Assembly: GCA_025463785.1 (NCBI GenBank)
Contig: JAODBD010000006.1
Span: 100,577 to 164,576 of the forward strand
From: Glaciihabitans sp.
GTDB taxonomy: Bacteria > Actinomycetota > Actinomycetes > Actinomycetales > Microbacteriaceae
Length of the DNA stretch: 64,000 bases
Reading direction: 5' to 3'
The notes under the pieces are model-generated. The model had not been told where the DNA came from. It was given only the letters and a program-made list of their open reading frames with translations, and did no database searches. The translations under genes were made by a program, and so were the position numbers. Each line of letters begins with the position of its first letter. The first letter of the stretch is position 1. Positions 8,830 to 17,398 of the stretch are shown in pieces.

Positions 8830-10791
8830 TCAGTTGACGTGAACGCTCGGCCGCCGTTTCACGACCGGCTCCGATTCCCGCAGCACTTCGCGGGTCACCG
8901 GCGCGATCTCGCCCTTACCCGTGATGAGAAAGCGGAACATATTCTGCAGCGGGTTGCCCTCGGTCCACTCGAAGTAGATCTCGGGGACGACACCCGTGAC
9001 ATCCCGAATCTCAAGCAGCACCGCAGCGGCAGCAGCGGGCACACTGCTGCTTGAGACCTCGAGGACGCGGTAGCCGAACTTCACGAGACCGCGAACCTCC
9101 AACGCTTCCTCGAAGTCGGACGAGTCCGACGGGATCACCTCCAGGAAGATGATCGGCACCCGACTCGGGATGTGGCTGTACCGCCGTTCGTCTCGACTCT
9201 TGTCGCGATACTCCTCTTCGGTGTTCACGCCCGGCGTGTGGGAGACGATACGGATCCCGTCTGTCTCCTCGGCATCCTCCTGGACAAAGCCGGTTGCGGC
9301 TTCGTCGAGTGAAACCGACGTGGCCCGCAGCTGGAACGAGCGTCGAACTCGCGACAGGATTGAGATGGTCAGGATCGCAACGATGAAGAGCGCCGCGATG
9401 CGCACACCGTCGGGCCGTTCGACCATGTTCACGATCGCCGTGTACACGAAGATGACCGAAATCACACCGAATGCGATGGTACGTGCCCGCTGCTTCTTAC
9501 GGCGGGCAGACAGGGTGACCGCGATCGCCGCCGAGGTCATCAGGACCAGCACACCCGTCGCATATGCTCCGGCCTGCTTATCGACGTTCGCCTGGAAAAC
9601 GAGGGTGACGAGAAATGCGATGAAGGTGAAGACGAGCACCAGCGGACGCACTGCTCCCGCCCACTGCGGCGCCATGCCGTAACGGGGAAGATAGCGCGGC
9701 ACCAGGTTGAGGAGACCTGCCATCGCGCTCGCGCCGGCGAACCACAGGATCGCAATCGTGCTGAAGTCGTAAAACGAGCCGAACCACGGCCCAAGCAGTC
9801 CGTGCGCGAGAAATGCCAGCGCTCGGCCGTTGGCAGCACCGTTGAACTGCGCGGGAGTGATGAGAACGCTCGTGATGATGCTCGTCGCAATGAGGAAGAA
9901 ACTCATGATGACCGCGGCCGAGGTGAGCAGACGGCGTGCGCCGCGGATCCGGCCGGCCGGCGCATCGTCGGTGTCTGCTGCGTCGCCGCGGATGTGTGGC
10001 ATCACGGCGACGCCGGTCTCGAATCCGGACATCCCGAGAGCCAGTTTGGGAAAGGCCAGCAGCGCGAAGCCAATCGCCAGGAACAGGTTGCCGCGCTGCC
10101 CGAACACCTGCTGGTGCGCGACGTTCGCCCAGAACCCGTTGGCTCCGGTGATGAGCTGCGGGGCTTCGGCGATGTGGACGGCCGAAACGCCTACCACGAT
10201 GATGTTCAGCAGCAGGTAGACGCTCACGAGACCGACGGCGATGCCGATTGCCTCGCGGAAGCCCTTCAGGAACACGATGCCGAGCGCGGCGATCAGCAGA
10301 TAGGTCAGCAGCGCGTTCTGGCCATGGAGCCAGGTCGGCATGAGCGGGTTTTGCACGAAGTGCTGGGCGGCATCCGCAGCGGAAAGGGTGATCGTGATCA
10401 TGAAGTCGGTTACCGCGAATCCCAGCAGCACCAGGACGAACAGTTTGCCCGCCCACCACGGCAGCAACCGCTCGAGCATGGCGATTGATCCCGACCCGCG
10501 GAAGCTCTCCTGCGCCACCCGCCGATAGACCGGCAGGGCGCCGAGCAGCGTCAACGCGACAAGGACAATCGTGGCGAACGGCGAGAGAAACTGCGCGGCA
10601 AGAAATGCGATGGCCGGTGCGTAGCCGAGTGACGAGAAGTAGTCGACGCCGGTCAGGCACATGACCTTCCACCACGAGTCTGGCTTGTCGACCTCTCTCG
10701 CGTGCGGACCCCGACCGCGGCTTCGGGGATCGACGAGACCGTTCAACATCCAGGTACGCACTGTGCCGCGCCTCGTCGTTTCGTCCAACAC
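8830..10791 (-). CDS. APC-family permease with C-terminal cytoplasmic domain
   Basis: 653-residue transporter of the amino acid/polyamine/organocation superfamily. A cytoplasmic N-terminus with [21 protein letters not shown] precedes TM1 ([24 protein letters not shown]), and about twelve helices follow to residue 470. A 180-residue soluble tail (for example [19 protein letters not shown]) has no match I recognise but is typical of large actinobacterial amino-acid permease-like proteins. It likely imports an amino acid or related cation. It is divergent from the padR gene, sharing the intergenic region. Confidence 0.9.
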   Translation of the reverse strand: MLDETTRRGTVRTWMLNGLVDPRSRGRGPHAREVDKPDSWWKVMCLTGVDYFSSLGYAPAIAFLAAQFLSPFATIVLVALTLLGALPVYRRVAQESFRGSGSIAMLERLLPWWAGKLFVLVLLGFAVTDFMITITLSAADAAQHFVQNPLMPTWLHGQNALLTYLLIAALGIVFLKGFREAIGIAVGLVSVYLLLNIIVVGVSAVHIAEAPQLITGANGFWANVAHQQVFGQRGNLFLAIGFALLAFPKLALGMSGFETGVAVMPHIRGDAADTDDAPAGRIRGARRLLTSAAVIMSFFLIATSIITSVLITPAQFNGAANGRALAFLAHGLLGPWFGSFYDFSTIAILWFAGASAMAGLLNLVPRYLPRYGMAPQWAGAVRPLVLVFTFIAFLVTLVFQANVDKQAGAYATGVLVLMTSAAIAVTLSARRKKQRARTIAFGVISVIFVYTAIVNMVERPDGVRIAALFIVAILTISILSRVRRSFQLRATSVSLDEAATGFVQEDAEETDGIRIVSHTPGVNTEEEYRDKSRDERRYSHIPSRVPIIFLEVIPSDSSDFEEALEVRGLVKFGYRVLEVSSSSVPAAAAAVLLEIRDVTGVVPEIYFEWTEGNPLQNMFRFLITGKGEIAPVTREVLRESEPVVKRRPSVHVN

Positions 10792-10863
10792 CTCGTAAGG
10801 CTACGACGGCCACCCGTGAACTCGGCGGGATCGGCCGTTAGGATCCCGTTAGGAAATACTTTG

Positions 10864-10895
10864 TTGTAAGCCAGTACTATTGCTGATACAGTACT
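10864..10895 (+). promoter_or_regulatory. padR promoter with overlapping AGTACT operator
   Basis: A -35 TTGTAA, a 17-base spacer and a -10 TACAGT are readable, and the -10 ends seven bases before the padR ATG, so the transcript is probably leaderless. Two AGTACT hexamers (10873-10878 and 10890-10895) flank the spacer end and the -10 and form an inverted repeat, as expected for an autoregulatory PadR operator. Confidence 0.6.
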
Positions 10896-10899
10896 TGAC

Positions 10900-11286
10900 A
10901 TGGCACTCAACAACGAGGACAACCCGGTCGTGCAGGCGCACTCTGAGCCGTTCGCATCCGACCTCCTTCGGGGCCACACCGACACCATCGTGCTCGCTGT
11001 GCTGCGCCGCGGAGAGAGCTACGGCTACGAGATCTACAAGACGATTCGGGATGCAACGGGCGGCGACTACGAAATCAAGGAAGCGACCCTCTACGCCACG
11101 TTTCGCCGTCTCGTCAAAGACGGTCTCGTGGAGGCCTACTGGGGTGATGAGACGCAGGGCGGCAGGCGCAAGTACTACCGCGTCACCGAGGCGGGCCGAG
11201 CGGTCTACCACCAGAACGTCGCGGACTGGGCGGCAACCCAGCGCATCATCAACACACTGCTGAACCTGGAAGGCGCAAGCGAATGA
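10900..11286 (+). CDS. PadR-family transcriptional regulator
   Basis: 128-residue winged-helix repressor of the short PadR subfamily. The DNA-binding part is clear: LRGHTDTIVLAVLRRGESYGYEI, then KEATLYATFRRLVKDGLVEAYWG and a wing GGRRKYYRVTEAG. A short C-terminal helix for dimerisation follows (WAATQRIINTLLNLE). It probably represses itself and the next small membrane gene through the AGTACT repeats. PadR proteins respond to small aromatic or drug ligands; none can be deduced here. Confidence 0.95.
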   Translation: MALNNEDNPVVQAHSEPFASDLLRGHTDTIVLAVLRRGESYGYEIYKTIRDATGGDYEIKEATLYATFRRLVKDGLVEAYWGDETQGGRRKYYRVTEAGRAVYHQNVADWAATQRIINTLLNLEGASE

Positions 11287-11319
11287 ATACGACAGACAGC
11301 TCGAATATCCACCGGTATC

Positions 11320-11424
11320 GTGGTCGGGTTCGTCTGGTCGTGGCTCGCGCTCGTCGCCGGGCTCATCGTGTTCATGCTGGTTCTGGCGAGGATGCTGTTC
11401 CCCGCCAATTCGAAAGACAACTAA
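11320..11424 (+). CDS. PadR-linked small membrane protein (start uncertain, possible frameshift)
   Basis: A single transmembrane helix, FVWSWLALVAGLIVFMLVLARML, followed by FPANSKDN and a stop, lies directly after padR. From the GTG at 11320 it is 34 residues. The ATG that would be expected (11283, overlapping the padR stop as ATGA) is in a different frame: it reads MNTTDSSNI and would need a one-base shift near the ACC GGT codons to enter the membrane frame. Either the GTG is used, or the gene carries a frameshift. PadR genes with a following micro-membrane protein are common in this group of bacteria. Function is unknown. Confidence 0.6.
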   Translation: MVGFVWSWLALVAGLIVFMLVLARMLFPANSKDN

Positions 11425-11534
11425 ACAGCACGCAAACGGTGGCCAACGCGACCGGCGCGCGTGTCGCCGGTCGTCGATCCACCTCTCGTGCCAGCGTAAA
11501 CTCAGGGTAGGGGTCGCACACCGGGGGTCGTTGT

Positions 11535-12749
11535 ATGCGAGGAATTGCACGATTGGCTTTGCAACCAATCATGCGTGGTTGGAGCGCCACAATTCTTCGA
11601 AATCTCAGTTTCGTCGAACGACCGATCGGCTACCCGCATGCGCACGCGAGTGGGGTGGACAGTCACCGAGTGCTGCTGTTCGGCAGCGGCGCTTCGGTCG
11701 GGTGGGGCGTTCTTTCCCACGAGCTCGCACTCCCGGGCAATCTGGCGAGGGCTCTGTCTGTTGAGACGGAGCGTGGCGTCGACGTGGATGTCATCACAGA
11801 CGCTCATCTGGTCGCGGCGAACGCGATACCGATGCTTGCGAAACTGCAACTGTGGAAGTACGACGCCATCGTCATCACGCTTGGGCTCAATGAGGCGGTG
11901 GGGCTGGATTCGCTCGTGGACTGGCGTCGCGACTACGACACCCTGCTCGACTATGTGGCGCGGAACAAGGCGCCGACCTGCCGAGTGTTCGCGCTCGGGG
12001 TGCATGCCATCACTCAAATCACTCGCTTTGACGCACTGATGGCGCCGATCATCCACGAGCATCGAACGGCGCTCAACGAGATCACAACGCACCTGTGTGA
12101 CGACCGATCCCGGGCGACGTTTGTGCCATTCAATCCGCCTCCGTTCCTGCACAAGCGCCGGTATCGGACCACCGGCGATTATCGTATTGCCGCAGAGATC
12201 CTGGCCTCGACAATGGCTCCCCAACTCACCCCGGGCATCGGCACGATCGCCTCCTCAGGAGGTGACTCGGTGCGCTCCCCCAGCGAATCGGATCGACAGC
12301 GCGCAGTCGACGCGCTGAGGATTGTGGACACCCCGGCCGAGTCAGACTTCGACAGGATCGTCGCTTTCGCGAAACAGGCGTTCGGCACATCGTCCGCGGC
12401 GTTCACGATCATCGACCGCGACCGGCAGTGGGAAATGTCCAGAGCGGGAACGCTCGGCCTGGAGGTATCGCGGGTCGACTCGTTCTGTTCGACAACGATC
12501 GAGGAGTGCGGCCCTCTCGTGGTAGCCGATGCCCGGTCTGACCCGCGATTCATGAACAGTTCACTCGTTGCGAGCGAACCGCACATTCGGTTCTATGCCG
12601 GTTTTCCCATCGAGAGTCCCACGGGCGAGAGGATTGGTGCGCTCTGTGTTTTTGACCACAGGGCTCGCCCTGCCGACTCGGTCGACCTAACGCTGCTGCG
12701 CGACCTGGCGATCATGGTGCAAAAGAACCTCTGGTATCGCACGCCATAG
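11535..12749 (+). CDS. SGNH-hydrolase-like domain fused to a GAF domain
   Basis: 404 residues in two parts. Residues about 40-240 look like an SGNH/GDSL esterase fold: block I RVLLFGSGASVGWGV, a central strand AIVITLGLNEAV and a late NPPPFLHKRRYRTTGDYRIAAE block. The usual GDS is replaced by GSGAS, so catalysis is uncertain. Residues about 255-404 are a GAF sensor: RIVAFAKQAFGTSSAAFTII, DSFCSTTIEECGPLVVADA, then IRFYAGFPI and GALCVFDH. There is no signal peptide or membrane segment, so it is cytoplasmic. A ligand-sensing hydrolase is the simplest reading, but this is inference. Confidence 0.85.
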   Translation: MRGIARLALQPIMRGWSATILRNLSFVERPIGYPHAHASGVDSHRVLLFGSGASVGWGVLSHELALPGNLARALSVETERGVDVDVITDAHLVAANAIPMLAKLQLWKYDAIVITLGLNEAVGLDSLVDWRRDYDTLLDYVARNKAPTCRVFALGVHAITQITRFDALMAPIIHEHRTALNEITTHLCDDRSRATFVPFNPPPFLHKRRYRTTGDYRIAAEILASTMAPQLTPGIGTIASSGGDSVRSPSESDRQRAVDALRIVDTPAESDFDRIVAFAKQAFGTSSAAFTIIDRDRQWEMSRAGTLGLEVSRVDSFCSTTIEECGPLVVADARSDPRFMNSSLVASEPHIRFYAGFPIESPTGERIGALCVFDHRARPADSVDLTLLRDLAIMVQKNLWYRTP

Positions 12750-12757
12750 CGAAGGCC

Positions 12758-12786
12758 TTGCACGATTTACATAACAGGTTTATATT
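12758..12786 (+). promoter_or_regulatory. Promoter of the marR-MFS operon, probably leaderless
   Basis: -35 TTGCAC, a 17-base spacer and -10 TATATT, with the -10 ending eight bases before the marR ATG and no Shine-Dalgarno sequence between. The AT-rich spacer (TTTACATAA and TTTATATT half-sites) could hold a MarR operator. Confidence 0.6.
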
Positions 12787-12794
12787 CTTCTGCT

Positions 12795-13241
12795 ATGGGA
12801 AACGATGCTTTGAGCGATGAGCAACTAGCCGTTGCCCGATCCCTCGAACGCGTCATCGCGTGGCTCCGGGATTCCCGCGAGGTCGCCGGGCTCTCAGCCA
12901 GCGCCCTCAGCGCGCTGAGCCGTCTGCAGTCGATGGGGTCGCTCCGCGTGACCGAACTCGCCGATCGCGAGGGTCTGACCCAACCCGGGATGACCACCCT
13001 CATCCATCGGCTCGAAGAGGCCGGCCTCGCCGTACGAGAGCCGGATCCCACAGACGGGCGCGCGGTGCGGGTGACCGTCACCGCTGCCGGCATCGCACGA
13101 GTGACGGCACATCGCAACGCCCGCGCCCAACTCATCGGCGCCCGGCTCACCGAGCTGACTGCCGAAGACCAGAACGCTTTGAGAGCGGCACTCCCGGCGC
13201 TCGACCATTTCGCACATCCAACACCCTCGCTACAGAACTGA
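12795..13241 (+). CDS. MarR-family transcriptional regulator
   Basis: 148 residues with the MarR winged-helix core: LSALSRLQSMGSLRVTELA, recognition helix EGLTQPGMTTLIHRLEEAGL, and the wing DPTDGRAVRVTVTAAG. N- and C-terminal helices for dimerisation flank it. It precedes an MFS exporter by 11 bases in the same direction, a common repressor-efflux pairing, and likely controls both genes from the promoter just upstream. Confidence 0.94.
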   Translation: MGNDALSDEQLAVARSLERVIAWLRDSREVAGLSASALSALSRLQSMGSLRVTELADREGLTQPGMTTLIHRLEEAGLAVREPDPTDGRAVRVTVTAAGIARVTAHRNARAQLIGARLTELTAEDQNALRAALPALDHFAHPTPSLQN

Positions 13242-13252
13242 GGCAGTACTTC

Positions 13253-14536
13253 ATGACGTCCCACACGTCTACACCAGATGGTTCGCGCCCAAGCCCGTTT
13301 AAACAGCCAAGAGCGGTGTGGGCGGTCGCCTTCGCGTGCGTCGTCTCGTTCATGGGCATCGGCCTCGTTGACCCGATCCTGAAGACGCTCGCTGGCCAGC
13401 TCAATGCGACGCCGTCGCAGGTCGAGCTGCTGTTCACAAGCTACCTGGTCGTTACCGCCGTCGCCATGTTGGTCACAGGATGGGTTTCAAGCCGGATCGG
13501 CGCGAAGAAAACCCTGATCGCCGGGCTCATTCTCATCGTGGTGTTTGCCGCGCTTGCCGGGTCGACGAACAGCATTGCGGGGATCGTCGGCTTCCGCGCA
13601 GGATGGGGACTCGGGAATGCGCTGTTCATTGCGACATCCCTCGCCGTCATTGTGAGCTCGGCGGCGGGCGGATTCGCGGGCGCCATCATCCTGTACGAGA
13701 GCGCACTCGGGATCGGGATCGCGCTCGGCCCGCTCATCGGCGGCACCCTCGGCCAGATCAGCTGGCGCGGCCCGTTCTACGGCGTCGCGGTGCTTATGGC
13801 CATTGCGCTCGTTGCGACCGCCGTTTTCCTGCCGAAGACGCCCCCGGCCCCGCACAAGCAGCGGCTCTCCGAACCACTTGCTGCCCTCAAGCACCGCGCT
13901 CTCGCCATCACCAGCGTGGTCGGACTCCTCTATAACTGGGCGTTCTTCACGCTGCTCGGCTACTCGCCGTTCCTGATGGGGATCGACAGTCCCATCCAGC
14001 TGGGCGCCGTGTTCTGTGGATGGGGCATCCTGGTCGCAATATTCGCTGTGCTCGGTGCGCCTCGGCTTCAGCGACGTTTCGGCACGCCGCGCACCCTGTA
14101 CGTCAACTTCGTGCTCATGGCGATCGACCTCGCCATCATCGGGATCTTCCCGAACAACCACGTCATCGTGATCGTCTGCGTCATCGTCGCCGGTGCATTC
14201 ATCGGCGTGAACAACACGCTGGTGACGACCGCCGTGATGAGTATCGCGCCCGTCGAGCGGCCGGTCGCGTCGGCGACCTACGGATTCGTCCGATTCATCG
14301 GCGGCGGTCTCGCGCCCTGGGTCGCCGGCATCCTGGTCACCCGATTTAATAGCAGCGTGCCGTTCCTGTTGGGCGCGGGCACGCTCCTCACAGCAGCGAT
14401 CGTTCTCAGCACAGTTCACAGATCATTGGATGCCGCCGACCGCGGCGAAATCGCCCAGCCGGCCACTACCGAGTTGGACGAAATCGAGAACGAAGACCCG
14501 CTGCCGGGTGCCGCGGGAATCGGCAACGCAGACTAA
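13253..14536 (+). CDS. MFS efflux transporter
   Basis: 427 residues from the ATG giving MTSHTSTPDG; the much longer track start lies inside marR in another frame and is rejected. About 12 helices are visible, with the MFS loop motif after TM2 (GWVSSRIGAKKTLIAGLI) and a drug-antiporter style motif C region in TM5 (ESALGIGIALGPLIGG). The C-terminal cytoplasmic tail is acidic. Drug/metabolite:proton antiport is the likely activity, under control of the adjacent MarR. Confidence 0.93.
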   Translation: MTSHTSTPDGSRPSPFKQPRAVWAVAFACVVSFMGIGLVDPILKTLAGQLNATPSQVELLFTSYLVVTAVAMLVTGWVSSRIGAKKTLIAGLILIVVFAALAGSTNSIAGIVGFRAGWGLGNALFIATSLAVIVSSAAGGFAGAIILYESALGIGIALGPLIGGTLGQISWRGPFYGVAVLMAIALVATAVFLPKTPPAPHKQRLSEPLAALKHRALAITSVVGLLYNWAFFTLLGYSPFLMGIDSPIQLGAVFCGWGILVAIFAVLGAPRLQRRFGTPRTLYVNFVLMAIDLAIIGIFPNNHVIVIVCVIVAGAFIGVNNTLVTTAVMSIAPVERPVASATYGFVRFIGGGLAPWVAGILVTRFNSSVPFLLGAGTLLTAAIVLSTVHRSLDAADRGEIAQPATTELDEIENEDPLPGAAGIGNAD

Positions 14537-14614
14537 TAGTCTCCCCGATGAATCACCCCTGGCGACAACACGGCAATAGCGACGCGGCTACGCACCAACC
14601 CGCAGCAGCCCCGC

Positions 14615-14620
14615 CATACT
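14615..14620 (+). promoter_or_regulatory. -10 element of a probable leaderless promoter (histidine kinase)
   Basis: CATACT ends seven bases before the GTG start of the kinase gene, with no Shine-Dalgarno sequence between. The -35 is not convincing. Confidence 0.35.
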
Positions 14621-14627
14621 GGGAATC

Positions 14628-16124
14628 GTGCGCGTCGCAAGAGAGTACCCGGTGCTTCGTCCGTGGCGGTCGGTGCGCGTTCGTTTGCTGACCGGGCTCG
14701 TTATCATCTCTGCACTGGGTCTGGTGGGCGGCGGCTCAACCACCTTCCTCATCCAACGCGCGCGAATACTCTCAGGGGTCGATTCGAATCTCTCGTCCGA
14801 GATCGCAGCAGCCAGGTCGATCGTTCTGGGCGCGGCAAACAGTCGGTCAGCGGATTCGACCTCGCCCGCCTCGAAACCGCAGCCCTTTCGCTCCGCCACA
14901 ACCGCGCTCAATGCCGTTGTTGGCCGAGTGCTACCCGATACGAGCGAGAGTTCGCTCGGCATCCTCAACGGGCGTGCGACCTACGTGCCCGGCGTCACGA
15001 CTAGCTTCCATCTGGAGGATATCCCCGGATTCGTCACGCGCATCGTCACGCTGAGCGACGACGGCAGGGTGCATATCGGAACAGTCGCGAGTCGCTGGGG
15101 ACCGCTGCGGTACGTTGCCGCGCCACTGACCGTCACCGGAAGCAGCGACAAGGGCATCTTTGTGGTTGCTTCCAGACTTGATGTCGCGCTCGGCGACCTG
15201 ACTGGCGCATTTCAGACCTATTGGATGGTCGCTGCCGCCGCCATTGTCATCGTCGGATCGTTGGGTTGGTTCATTGCCGGGCGACTGCTCCGACCGATCC
15301 ACACCCTGCGGCTGGCGGCATCCCGAGTCACCTCAAGCCATCGCGGAGAGCGGATCGCCGTTACCGGCAACGACGATATCTCCCAGTTGACCATGACCGT
15401 CAACCTGATGCTCGATCGACTGGATGAAGCAATTACCGACCAGCGACAGCTGCTAGAGGATGTCCGCCACGAACTCCACACCCCCATCACGATTGTGCGC
15501 GGACACCTCGAGGTCATCGACCCGAACGATCCCGCCGACGTTCTCGAAACTCGTGCGCTCGCCATCGAAGAACTCGATCGGGTCTCCGGACTGGTGGAGG
15601 ACCTGGCCCTACTCGCCGATGCGCAGAGGGAACCGCCAAGACTCGAGGTGACGGATGTGGCGAAGCTGACGAAGCAAATCTTTGCCAAGGTTTCTGTCCT
15701 GCCCGATCACACCTGGACCCTCACTGACATCGCCCGGATATCCAGTCCGCTTGACCGAGCACGAATCACGCAGGCCTGGCTGCAACTCGTCGACAACGCC
15801 GCCAAATACTCCCCCATCGGCTCGCCCATTGAGCTGGGTTCCACGAATGGGACGGCGGAGCTTGAACTGTGGGTTGAGGACCACGGCCGCGGTGTACCCG
15901 CGGAGGCCGCCGCACGGATCTTTGAGCGATTCGGGAGGGCCGACCCCGGGCGGGGAGTCGGGGGCTCGGGGCTCGGCCTGTCGATAGTCGAGACCATCGC
16001 CCTGTCGCACGGCGGTCGCGTGACGTTCGATTCATCCCCGGAGCGCACCAGATTTTCGCTTCTCTTACCGCACGCAACCGCGTCGACCGCCGCGGAATCG
16101 AGTGGGAAGAGTGGATCGGTATGA
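14628..16124 (+). CDS. Two-component sensor histidine kinase
   Basis: 498-residue membrane sensor starting with GTG. TM1 (LLTGLVIISALGLVGGGSTTF) and TM2 (TYWMVAAAAIVIVGSLGWFIAG) enclose a 150-residue extracytoplasmic domain of unknown ligand. A HAMP segment follows (RLLRPIHTLRLAASRV). The phosphoacceptor is in VRHELHTPITIVRGHLE; the ATPase domain shows WLQLVDNAAKYS (N box), EDHGRGVP (G1) and GGSGLGLSIV (G2). The residue before the catalytic-region Pro is HT instead of the usual S-P context, a minor variation. The stop overlaps the response regulator start by four bases. Confidence 0.95.
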   Translation: MRVAREYPVLRPWRSVRVRLLTGLVIISALGLVGGGSTTFLIQRARILSGVDSNLSSEIAAARSIVLGAANSRSADSTSPASKPQPFRSATTALNAVVGRVLPDTSESSLGILNGRATYVPGVTTSFHLEDIPGFVTRIVTLSDDGRVHIGTVASRWGPLRYVAAPLTVTGSSDKGIFVVASRLDVALGDLTGAFQTYWMVAAAAIVIVGSLGWFIAGRLLRPIHTLRLAASRVTSSHRGERIAVTGNDDISQLTMTVNLMLDRLDEAITDQRQLLEDVRHELHTPITIVRGHLEVIDPNDPADVLETRALAIEELDRVSGLVEDLALLADAQREPPRLEVTDVAKLTKQIFAKVSVLPDHTWTLTDIARISSPLDRARITQAWLQLVDNAAKYSPIGSPIELGSTNGTAELELWVEDHGRGVPAEAAARIFERFGRADPGRGVGGSGLGLSIVETIALSHGGRVTFDSSPERTRFSLLLPHATASTAAESSGKSGSV

Positions 16125-16777
16125 CATCCATTCTGATGGCCGAAGACGAGGAACGAATTTCGACGTTCGTCGAGAAGGGCCTGCGAGCGGCCGGATTCGA
16201 CTGCACGATCGCCACCGATGGAGCCACCGCTCTCGCGCTGGGGCAGAGTGGCCAGTTCCAGCTCATGATCCTCGACATTGGCCTGCCTGTCCTCAATGGA
16301 TTCGAGGTGCTTCGACGGCTGCGGCGCACCGATGCGTCCCTCCCCGTCATCATGCTCACGGCCCGACACTCGATCGATGACACGGTCGCGGGCCTCGACG
16401 ACGGCGCGAATGACTACCTGACAAAGCCGTTCCGGCTCGATGAGCTCCTCGCGAGAATCCGGCTCCGCCTCCGTGAGAGTGGAGCAAGTGAGGGTTCTGA
16501 GCTTCGGCACGGTTCACTGCGGCTCGATTTGCGCACGCGCAAGGGCCAGGTCGGTGACACTGTGGTGGAACTGTCTGCGCGCGAATTCGCGCTTGCCGAG
16601 GAGTTTCTGAAGCACCCTGGCCAGGTGCTCACCCACGAACAGCTTCTCAGTCGCGTGTGGGGCTACGACTTCGATCCGACCTCGAACGTCGTGGAGGTAT
16701 ACGTGCGTTACCTGCGAACGAAGCTCGGCCCGGATGTGATCGAGACAATTCGCGGAACAGGCTATCGACTGAGGTAG
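16121..16777 (+). CDS. OmpR-family response regulator
   Basis: 218 residues. The receiver domain has acidic residues MAEDEE, the phosphoacceptor Asp52 in ILDIGLP, Thr80 in MLTAR and Lys102 in TKPF. The C-terminal winged helix is complete (LSAREFALAEEFLKHPGQVL, VEVYVRYLRTKLG, ETIRGTGYRLR). It shares ATGA with the kinase stop, so the pair is translationally coupled and forms one two-component system. The target genes are not obvious. Confidence 0.96.
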   Translation: MTSILMAEDEERISTFVEKGLRAAGFDCTIATDGATALALGQSGQFQLMILDIGLPVLNGFEVLRRLRRTDASLPVIMLTARHSIDDTVAGLDDGANDYLTKPFRLDELLARIRLRLRESGASEGSELRHGSLRLDLRTRKGQVGDTVVELSAREFALAEEFLKHPGQVLTHEQLLSRVWGYDFDPTSNVVEVYVRYLRTKLGPDVIETIRGTGYRLR

Positions 16778-16821
16778 GACGCCGTCTCGGACGGGCTACG
16801 GGGCAATCCCCGCGACTGACG

Positions 16822-17325
16822 CTATGGCTTTTTAGGCTTCGTTGGCTTCGGAGACTTCGTTGGCTTCGGGGCCTTCGGTGGTTTGGGAGCCTCGGGTGGC
16901 TCGCCGGCTTTCGGCGGCCGGCTGCTGTCCGGTGTGCCAGCAGCATCCTTACCGTCACCCTCGGACGAAGGCGGTGGTGCGCTCTCGCCCGGCCCGGCCC
17001 CGACGCCATCCGAACCCGACGGATCCGATCCTGGCGGCGTGCCCGGAGAAGCGAGATCGAGCCCCGAATCCCCCAGCATCTTTGCGTCATGCTCGCCAAC
17101 GACGATCACGGACTTGCCCGCGGTCGTGACAGTTGGGCCCGTCGCGAAGTGAGTGGGGTGATAGTTCTTCGGGATGAGCAGGGCAGCAACGCCCTTCAGC
17201 TCAGCGGTTTGCTGTGGCACTGGTGAAGCGAAGGCTCCCGCTGCCGCTCCACACAGGGCACCCACCAGAACCGCGGCAAGCGCGGTGGTCATGAGCAGCG
17301 GGCGTTTCACAAGGTCATTCTGCAC
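16822..17325 (-). CDS. Secreted or membrane-anchored protein with Lys/Pro-rich tail
   Basis: 167 residues, no family recognised. A hydrophobic N-terminal segment (LLMTTALAAVLVGALCGAAAGAFAS) acts as signal peptide or anchor. About 60 residues of compact sequence follow (ELKGVAALLIPKNYHPTHFATG), then a Gly/Ser/Pro-rich acidic linker and a strongly basic repeat tail of KPPKAPKPTKSPKPT units that could bind cell-wall polymers. It is followed by a Ser/Thr kinase gene in the opposite coding order upstream on the same strand. Function unknown. Confidence 0.75.
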   Translation of the reverse strand: MQNDLVKRPLLMTTALAAVLVGALCGAAAGAFASPVPQQTAELKGVAALLIPKNYHPTHFATGPTVTTAGKSVIVVGEHDAKMLGDSGLDLASPGTPPGSDPSGSDGVGAGPGESAPPPSSEGDGKDAAGTPDSSRPPKAGEPPEAPKPPKAPKPTKSPKPTKPKKP

Positions 17326-17398
17326 GAGGAACGCCGGCGCAGCGCCCAGATAAGAAGAATCTAAGCCAGTCGTCTATGCCGAGCTTCGGCAGGCGCGA

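Noticed and set aside
12860-13252. N-terminal extension of the MFS ORF
   Set aside because: It lies inside marR in another frame and is Arg/Pro-rich; the ATG at 13253 is 11 bases after the marR stop.
13487-14419. 310-residue minus-strand ORF
   Set aside because: Antisense shadow of the MFS gene; highly charged (Glu/Asp/Arg) composition typical of antisense frames of membrane proteins.
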